Shown here: one piece after another, positions 57,095-64,000 of the stretch
How positions within the stretch are numbered: the first letter of the stretch is position 1
Layout: the number at the start of each line of letters is the position of its first letter
Assembly (NCBI GenBank): GCA_947579605.1
Contig: OX388307.1
Coordinates: forward strand, 23,723,237 to 23,787,236
Source of the DNA: Athripsodes cinereus
Taxonomy: Eukaryota > Arthropoda > Insecta > Trichoptera > Leptoceridae
Direction: 5' to 3'
Length of the DNA stretch: 64,000 nt
The notes under the pieces: model-generated
The model's input: the letters and a program-made list of their open reading frames with translations, nothing else
What the model was told of the DNA's origin: nothing
Databases searched by the model: none
Position numbers and translations under genes: made by a program

Positions 57095-58722
57095 TATGTG
57101 TCGCTGAGTTACGAAATCCGCTATAACACATTTTAACAAAAATTGAGTTATATATGTCGTTGGATTCGTAATCGAATTGTCTATAACTTTAGAAAATTGT
57201 TTACTTGAAAACATTCACCATTTTTTCAGAAAAAAATAAATAAAACGAGGTTGAGAAACGAAACCCACTATATCACTTAATGTCCCTTTCAATATCCCCT
57301 ATAACACAACCAACCAATAAGAGTCCAGGATTTTCAAAAAATCAATATGGCCGCCGGTACAAAATTGTTCTTATCTGGTGAGTTTGGCGTTCTGGGTTCT
57401 CTTAAATAATTGCAATTTAAACTGATTCATAATGAGTGATCAAGATTTTAATGTTAAAAAATGTAAAGAAAATAGAGAAAGGAAAAAGATAAGTCATACA
57501 GGAAGTTGAAAAGTTTACTTACAACGCCAAAAACGGTAAGTAAATATTGACATATTTTGAGTGAATTTCGTGCGTTTTGCTGTATTTATTCAGTGGCGCG
57601 CAGTTCTGATGTGACATAGGTGAACACTTTTTTTTATCATGCTATTTATGAAATAAAAATAAATATTATTATGATGAAATAATTCAGGTATATTATCATT
57701 TATTGAAAATATATCTGCATAAAAAAATATATGCATAATAAATAAAATGTCTCCGAAACATTTTTGTGCCTCAGCCAAAGTCATCAATTTTTTTATGTAC
57801 AATATAGATTATCATTTCTTTCACGTAATGCGAATTCTTGATGTTTAAAATCACTTTTTTTGTAAGTTGTATAATCAAAACTAAAATTGTATGCCTTTCG
57901 GTACTTAATAAGACGTATTTATTTTGCCGACAAAAATAAAATAAAACCGGCAAAAATAAAATCTAATTCGAATACAAAACTTTTCTAAGGGAAAAAATAC
58001 TCGAAAACGGGTGGGGCCAATTTACATTTGAATTAGATTTTGTTTTTGATGGTTTTATTTTTTGCCGCCAAAAATAAAATTTACTTCGAATATAAATTTC
58101 CTAAAGTTTCGTACAGTATTACTCAACAACGGGTGGGGCCGCTTAAGTTTGATAGTTGCAATTTTTTTCCTATAAAAAAAGTTTTTGAAAAATTTGGTGA
58201 CCAAAAAATAATTCTACATACGGCAACAATTTCCTCAAGTTTCGAAAATATTACTTTTTCTGTAGAAAAAAGCAAGTAATAAAACGTATTTTGTTAATTC
58301 ATTTAAATTTACGTTTTTATTGAAATATAAATACTCATGCTTTATTGATATAAAAAAATAATTGTTAAAATAAAATATCAGCATTTTAATTTATTGACGC
58401 TACTGGAATAAATTATCATGTTGCACTTAAATGTAGTTCTAACAAAATCCACTATATCATCCTGTGTGTCTTACGAAACCCGCTTTAACATCATGTGCCT
58501 ATCAAAAGCTGACACTTGAAATTTTATTTATACAAAATGAACCGTCTTTTTTTATTTAATCACAAAATTTATTTTAAAAATAAATTGTTACACCAATCTT
58601 ACAATCAATAAAGTTATTTTATTTCAAAAAAGTTTGCTTAATACTTAAATAATAGTTTTTATCGATTTTCTCTGTATTACAAAAATGTGTTATAGCGGAT
58701 TTCGTAACTCAGCGACACATAT
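57095..58722. mobile_element. TA-flanked inverted-repeat DNA element (1.6 kb)
   Basis: Ends TATGTGTCGCTGAGTTACGA, then AATCCGCTATAACACATTTT, are inverted copies over about 40 bp, with TA at both edges. The phrase resembles pogo/Tigger-type ends (GAGTTACGAAATCCGCTATAAC). Inside, sub-repeats AACGGGTGGGGCC (58003 and 58129) and the AATCTAATTCGAATA motif shared with 312-475 occur. A short ATG frame at 57432 (SDQDFNVKKCKENRERKK) is the only trace of coding sequence. Confidence 0.68.
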
Positions 58723-58724
58723 AA

Positions 58725-59545
58725 TGAGTTACAATCCATTGGATCGGTCTGCGACGAGTTTGGATTTTCTTCTCCATTCCTCCCTATTCTCAGCCACTCT
58801 CTTCAGCTCTACATATGAGCCACAGTTCATGTCCTTCTTCAGTTGGTCCATGTAAGCATCTCTCGGTCGGCCTCTGCCATTTGTGCTTTCGGTCCTACCC
58901 TCTGCAATTGCGATAAGCAGTTCTGGGTGCTTGATGTTGTGGCCAATCCAGTTAGCTCGTTGTTGACTGATTCTTTTGAGGAGTTGCCTTTTTTCGCCAA
59001 CCCTGGTTAACACTTCTTCGTTTTCGACGTGTTCCCACCAATGAATCTTCAGCATGTGTCTATAGCACCACATCTCAAAGGCCGCTAACCGTCCGCTTTC
59101 ACTCTTGCTGATGATCCACATCTCGCAACCATTTAACAAAATGCTCCATACAAAGGCTTTAGTAAGGTTCTTCCTCACGTTTAAATCAATATTAGGGGAT
59201 TCCAATATTTTAGATTTTTTGTTGAAGGCAAATCTTGCCTAGTTTATTCTGCTGCCCAAGTACACAAATTCTCTTGTTTTATACTCACTCCATTTACGGT
59301 AATGTTCGCAGTCGCTTCATTCCTTCCAACGACCATACATTTTGTTTTGTCATTATTTATTTTCATTTTGTACTTTAACGGTTTATACTTTCCATTTTTC
59401 CTATGGCTTCATTCAGTTCCATCTCGGAGTCTGCGAGCAGTGCTGTATCGTCAGCATATAAAATCATGTCAACCTTTTACCATTTATTTTTACTCCTTTC
59501 CAGTTCTTCATTTCTTCTCTCAGTTCATCAATAGCTTGCTATGTA
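58725..59545 (-). pseudogene. LINE fragment (NREEWRR family), copy 2 with part of the palm
   Basis: 58729-59205 encodes LTKAFVWSILLNGCEMWIIS, RLAAFEMWCYRHMLKIHWWE, EEVLTRVGEKRQLLKRISQQ and REEWRRKSKLVADRSNGL, closely related to 50288-50803. Upstream, broken frames give KMYGRWKEATANITVNGVSI and AIDELREEMKNWKGVKINGK with a degraded A-D-D-T region near 59440, so this copy reaches the polymerase palm. It abuts the TA-flanked element on the left. Confidence 0.75.
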
Positions 59546-60099
59546 ATTTTTTTTTATTTATTCACCAATGACACACTTCAGATAATATGTACATATAAGT
59601 TGAAACAATATACAAAAGACAAAATATAAACAATGTATTACCCTATTTAAAAGTGCGTACAATTTTCACTAATCACAATATTTTAAGCCCATAAGGTTGT
59701 CATCTATAATAAAATTTTAATTTAATTTAAAAAATTAAACAGTAGCAATACAAACAAATAACACTGAAAAAATAATAGTCATTACAAATTTACAATTAAA
59801 ATTGAATAATTAAAAAACTGAAAAGTTCTTAAATTAATGAATCAATCAAAAAACCATTAAATATTAAAAAATTTAAAAACATTAAAAATTAAAAAAAAAA
59901 ATTAAAACTTAAAAAATCCTTACACTAAACCCTGACAAACAGCAATAGAGGAAGGAAGGGGAAAATCATTGGAATAAGTGGAACACCATCAAATAAGTAG
60001 GTAGTCAAATATATACTGTTCAAAATCTGCAAAATATTTTAAAGCCACGAGGATTATCGCCAACCATTAAATCAGAGACAAAATTCTCTAAGGTCTCAA
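59546..60099. other. AT-rich spacer, probable LINE 3' remnant
   Basis: TTTTTTTATTTATTCACCAA at the left edge resembles a minus-strand LINE tail (reverse of TTGGTGAATAAATAAA). The rest is A-rich with no codons I can place. Confidence 0.4.
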
Positions 60100-60420
60100 T
60101 CCAACATCTCAACAAGATTAGAAGTAGTTAAAATGAGTCCAGCGCCAGCGTACTTGGATCGCGCCTTCATATCTGCGGGTCCTAGTGCGTGGAATAGGCT
60201 TCCCACAAACATCAGGGAAGCAGAGACCTTGAACCAGTTTAAGCCCCATTTGAAAACACATCTTTTTAAGAAATCATATGGATTAAACTGAAAATATATG
60301 TAAGGTCACTGTTAATATTTTGCAACGCTATAGCGAATACCTTAAAACATCCTATGCGCCCTTGAGGTGGATCTGTCCACAAAACGGCGCTATAAAAATC
60401 ATCCGATTATTATTATTATT
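60100..60420 (+). pseudogene. CR1-like LINE 3' fragment, second subfamily
   Basis: Encodes STRLEVVKMSPAPAYLDRAF, ISAGPSAWNRLPTNIREAET, LNQFKPHLKTHLFKKSYG. The 3' end GCCCTTGAGGTGGATCTGTC, CACAAAACGGCGCTATAAAA then ATCATCCGATTATTATTATT matches 9170 and 15735. Confidence 0.78.
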
Positions 60421-60717
60421 ATTACTCGCAAACATGTCGACGTCACAAAATCTATCGTTGTAGTTGCTTAATATACGGTAGAGGGGGTTTCGCAAACCAG
60501 CATTAGTATGAGCTATACTTACGTTTAGGGGCCGGTTAGTTCTTCTTGCTGAAGGTACGCGAAATCTGATTTTGGTCAACAGTTGAGGGACATCAACCTC
60601 TGATGTACCTACTTTCCTCAAAATGCACGCATCCATCAATTCACTTCGCTTTGAGTTCTCCAATAGGTTCCCACAGAATGCATCACCGTACCTTCGTCCA
60701 CACATTCGTAGAAATTT

Positions 60718-60896
60718 AACCACCTGGTGGTACGCGACAATTATTAAGGTGGTACGCAAGCAGCCATGGCCATTAAATTGTGCAGTGATTCAAGATGATG
60801 ATCGAAATCCTTTACCATTGGAGCTCTAGTTTAGTGGTACGCTATTGATAATTTCGTGTGTGGTACGAGAAATTAAAAGTTTGCTAACCTCTGATA
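60718..60896. mobile_element. hAT-type element fragment (CAGAGGTTAGCAAAC end)
   Basis: The right end, reversed, reads CAGAGGTTAGCAAACTTTTA and the body has GGTGGTACGC repeated (60727, 60750, 60835). This phrase set is typical of a common non-autonomous hAT family with TACCAC repeats. The left end is not clear. It interrupts the Jockey-like frame. Confidence 0.55.
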
Positions 60897-61315
60897 TAAA
60901 GGGTTCCAAATTGTAGAACAATATTCAAGTCGTGTTCTGACGAGTGCGACATATATTACTGTCATGGTCTTAGGATCTTTGAACTCTTTAGTTGTTCTTA
61001 AAATAAAACCCAATGTTCTGTTACATTGTTCCGTGATATCCTCATTGTGCGCCTCAAAATGAAGCCTGCTATCAAACGTAATGCCTAAGCAGAGATGTGC
61101 AAAATACTTCCAAAAAAGTATTTAAATACAAAATACAAATACTTTTGAATTTTTGTATTTCAAATACAAAATACTAAATACTTTTTCAAAATGGTATTTA
61201 AATACAAAATACAAAATACGTATTTTCAAAATACTTTTTTAAAATACCTTTTTCAAATACTTTTTAAAAATAGTCGAACAAGGTGTAAGACAAAAGTATT
61301 TAATATTTAAACCAT

Positions 61316-61385
61316 TGATGAATGAAAAAGAAATTAAAAACTGGACAAAAGTATACATAAGTGGAGAAAGGGTTGGCATGATTAG
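61316..61385. repeat. Segment duplicated at 62693-62765
   Basis: TTGATGAATGAAAAAGAAAT, ACTGGACAAAAGTATACATA, GTGGAGAAAGGGTTGGCATG recurs at 62693-62755 with few changes, and the 25 bp after each copy (ATTGCTTGCAGACAAT) also repeats at 62669 and 62763. The LINE at 61386 is inserted within the first unit. Confidence 0.7.
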
Positions 61386-62655
61386 AAACAGTTGCCTTGT
61401 CGCTACCATCTATATGCGGATGATTTGCAAATCTATACACAAGCTAAACTCACAATATCTCCTCTGCCATTTATTCTACCAATGAGTGTTTGCAACAGAT
61501 CTCAAACTGGGCTAGTGCTCATGGATTACTCCTCAATGCCTCAAAAACTCAGACAATATTCATTGGTAGCCTTCACTCTATATCCAGGTTGAAAAATATG
61601 AATTTACCTCCCACTACTATGAATTCAGTAGCAATACCCTCTTCGGCGACAGTAAAGAATTTGGGCATAATCATGGACCAGAGACTCTCTTGGCAGCATC
61701 AAATTAACACTCTAAAGAAAAAGTTTTTTTACAAGTTCCACACTCTTAAGATGCTGCAAAAATTCTTGCCCACTAAAGTAAAAATTTTATTGGTCCGATC
61801 CTTGCTGTTGCCCATTATCGACTATGCTGATATCGTGTATGTGGACATGAATCAGGATCTAATTGACAAACTTGATCGACTTCAGAATGTTGGCATAAGG
61901 TTTATTTTTAATCTAAAAAAAACTGACCACACTTCTGAATATCGTAATACCCTGAAATGGCTTTCTGTACGACAAAGACGTGAGCTCCATCTACTCACAT
62001 TTGTCCACAATGCTCTGTACGCAGGATCAACCCCGTACTATATTAAGGAGGCTTTTAAATACTTGGCGAGTCACGGCTTACCTCTGAGGTCGAATAACCA
62101 GCGCATCCTGTCAATCCCGGCTCATGGTACAACTTTCATCTCAAAATCTTTTGCAGTTCAGGGTGCTCGTTGCTGGAATAATCTCCCTTCAAAATTTAGG
62201 CTGACTCAAAGTCTGACGTCTTTCAAGCGAGACCTTAAGGAGAAAATGATTTCCACAAATACAAACACAGCCTCTGAAACCTGAAACCCATCACTCCTAA
62301 CCCCCCTCCTTTTTCCCCCCTTTTCCTTTCCCTTTATGTATGTATGTTTGTATCTTTTTTTTTTGCAGTCTCTCCCTTTTTATATATATGTGTGTATGTA
62401 TGTATGTTTTGTATATATGTTCACTTTGTGAATGTATTTTTTTTCTCTTTTATTTCCAAAATCCTTTAGATCATTGATTTTATTTTTATCATATGTTTTC
62501 TTTTTTCTTTTTAAGTTAATACTTTTGGGTTAGTTGGAAGAGATCGCGCCTTTGCGATAAACTCGCCCTCTGTATATTGATTGTATACCTTTTATGTACA
62601 TAATTGTTTTTTATCAATGTATAGTAAAGAATGAATAAATAAATAAATAAATAAA
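61386..62655 (+). pseudogene. LINE fragment with YADD palm, inside the hAT composite
   Basis: Starts at the palm (HLYADDLQIY, 61399-61430), passes a frameshift near 61490, then is open for 264 codons: QQISNWASAHGLLLNASKTQ, KNLGIIMDQRLSWQHQINTL, SLLLPIIDYADIVYVDMN, LQNVGIRFIFNLKKTDHTSE, ARCWNNLPSKFRLTQSLTSF. The 3' UTR (GGTTAGTTGGAAGAGATCGC, GATAAACTCGCC) ends in (AAATA)n. The short ATTAGA repeat at both edges may be its target duplication. Confidence 0.82.
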
Positions 62656-62969
62656 TTAGATATAGCATTGCTTGCAGACAATTGATGAATACCATTGATG
62701 AATGAAAAACTGGACAAGAGTATACATAAATGGAGAAAGGGTTGACATGATTTGATATATCATTGCTTGCAGACAATGAGGATGAGCCTTAGGAAGAACT
62801 GTCAAAATAGAAAAAAAAATTAATTAAGTCATGACAAAATGTACCGTTGTTAGAAGAGACAAGCCGAAAATTGTCATAAATGGATTGAGTATCATCAAGC
62901 AGGTAAGAGAATTCCTGACTTGGGCTGCAAAATAAATCAGAATGGATAATCCAAATCTGAAATCGTATG

Positions 62970-63420
62970 GACTACTGTAACATCATATTATATACAGGAC
63001 TGCTCCAAACTCTTCCTTATCGTCTTCAGATGCTTTTTAATGTTGGCTCCGGATCATTTACAGAGAGAATAAGAGCTGCCACATAACTTCACTACTAAGA
63101 AGTATACACTATCTGTGAGTCCTAGAGATAGTGGTGTTTAAACTGTGTCTCACTGTCCACAAGGCAGCACACCACCCACTGAGCTGTTCCGCTGACGAAA
63201 ATGTGTGGCGAAGGCTGTGATCAGCTTCTTAAACTCGTTGAACTCAAAAGGGCAAATACCTCTAAATTTGCAGAAAGAAGAAACAGAGTCGCAGCGTCAT
63301 CTGCCTGGAACAGATTGCCTCCAGACAAAATTGAAAATGCTACCATTCAGGAGAAATCACAGCGCCCTTGAGATGGCCATGAAACATTAAACGGCGTCAT
63401 GTATAATTTGTTCAATCATC
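62970..63420 (+). pseudogene. CR1-like LINE fragment, third subfamily, decayed
   Basis: GACTACTGTAACATCATATT, TATACAGGACTGCTCC (DYCNIILYTGLL) aligns with 49742-49772 of the copy at 49340. Then come GTGTTTAAACTGTGTCTCAC, CTGCCTGGAACAGATTGCCT (AWNRLP) and GAGATGGCCATGAAACATTA, AACGGCGTCATGTATAATTT at the 3' end. Many indels. Confidence 0.65.
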
Positions 63421-64000
63421 ATTATTATATGTGTATATCTCAAACATGGAGTACTCTAATGGAAACGTTGTATTTGTAATTCAACTAATTGGCAAAAAAA
63501 GCTTGCGTACGTGCATATTATCAATTAATGGCAGAATTTTGTTTCAAACAATAAAAAGGTATTTTGTAAAAGTATTTTGTGTAAAATACAAAATACTCAA
63601 AAAAAGTATTTCAAATAAAATACAAAATACTTTTTACAAAAAGGTATTTGAAATACAAAATACAAATACGTATTTTGTATTTTGTATTTGTATTTTAAAT
63701 ACTTTTATTTCAAATACGTCACATCTCTGTGCCTAAGTCTCTTATTTTATCTAGTTGGATCAAAATTTGACCGTTAATAGTATATTTATGCTTTATAGTT
63801 TTTTTTATTTTTCGTAAAAGAAATCGAATTACACTTTTTTAAATTCAACTCAAAGCTTATTAATGACACAGTAATCATAGATCCTACCAAGATCCTCCTC
63901 TAGTTTTTCAGCATCCTCAATACAACGTATTTGCCGATATATCTTGAGGTCATCGGCAAAAAGTAGAAACTGGGAATGAAGTATGCAGTCACCGATGTCA

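Larger units (their letters stand above)
61090..63729. mobile_element. hAT-bounded composite element (2640 bp)
   Basis: Perfect 10-bp inverted ends CAGAGATGTG...CACATCTCTG and the exact 8-bp duplication TGCCTAAG (61082-61089 and 63730-63737). The ends carry long arrays of AAAATAC/GTATTT in both orientations (61098-61265 and 63555-63718). Between them are two plus-strand LINE fragments and a tandemly duplicated 75-bp segment. No hAT transposase was found. Confidence 0.82.
60430..64000 (-). mobile_element. Jockey-like LINE (minus), split by two DNA elements, runs off the window
   Basis: 63738-64000 encodes on the minus strand LLFADDLKIYRQIRCIEDAE, KLEEDLGRIYDYCVINKLSF, the palm with FADD. 60897-61081 continues with EAHNEDITEQCNRTLGFILR, TTKEFKDPKTMTVIYVALVR, RLEYCSTIWNPLY. 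60450-60717 gives RRYGDAFCGNLLENSKRSEL, LTKIRFRVPSARRTNRPLNV and NYNDRFCDVDMFAS, the C terminus. A hAT-type scrap (60718-60896) and the hAT-bounded composite (61090-63729) interrupt it. The 5' part lies outside the window. Confidence 0.75.

Overview
This is a 64 kb piece of an AT-rich animal nuclear genome, almost certainly from an insect or another arthropod. It has GT-AG introns, a host gene for tuberin (TSC2, the Drosophila gigas orthologue), a nuclear GatC exon, and many repeats of arthropod type: I- and LOA-like LINEs, a Copia element, mariners, Penelope-like elements, hAT and Harbinger relics, and a short TTAGG-type motif. The order of insect is not resolved. There are no bacterial features.

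Host genes are few. (1) GatC, the small subunit of mitochondrial Glu-tRNA(Gln) amidotransferase, has its first coding exon at 1045-1355 on the minus strand. (2) A THAP-domain gene at 22994-23866 (plus) keeps splice phase but has two in-frame stops and lost zinc ligands, so I call it a pseudogene. (3) Tuberin/TSC2 runs from 36866 to 53955 (plus). Eleven consecutive coding exons join in phase into a 617-codon N-terminal part, and the gene is then cut by a 200-N gap at 54391-54590. (4) After the gap come two phase-compatible exons ending in a stop (55146-55473) and a small possible gene with a polyA signal (55509-55925). I recognise neither. (5) A possible minus-strand C2H2-like exon set lies at 18.5-20 kb, weakly supported.

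Most of the rest is transposable DNA. 0-24 kb: solo fragments of two LINE families (CR1-like with a GGCGCC-containing 3' end, and RTE-like with a TATAGTA-type end), small hAT-type elements with exact 8-bp target duplications, foldbacks, a minisatellite, and a Penelope-derived palindrome carrying a hammerhead-like core. 24.9-35.9 kb: a three-level nest in which a 1-kb inverted-repeat DNA element holds an I-like LINE (12-bp target duplication), and the LINE's ORF2 holds a complete Copia-type LTR retrotransposon (5-bp target duplication, two identical 164-bp LTRs, intact 1349-codon ORF). Removing the Copia restores an open ORF2 reading frame, so the LINE looks intact apart from this insertion. 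36-54 kb: TSC2 introns, mainly intron 3 (about 10.5 kb), hold a TA-flanked DNA element, a LOA-like LINE with one nonsense codon and one frameshift, two mariners, two oppositely oriented Penelope-like fragments and a foldback element. Intron 4 holds a Harbinger deletion derivative and LINE pieces. 56.5-64 kb: more LINE relics and a 2.64-kb hAT-bounded composite that carries two LINE fragments and sits inside a Jockey-like LINE.

Together the window shows a few essential housekeeping and growth-control genes set in a deep, still recently active layer of nested insertions.
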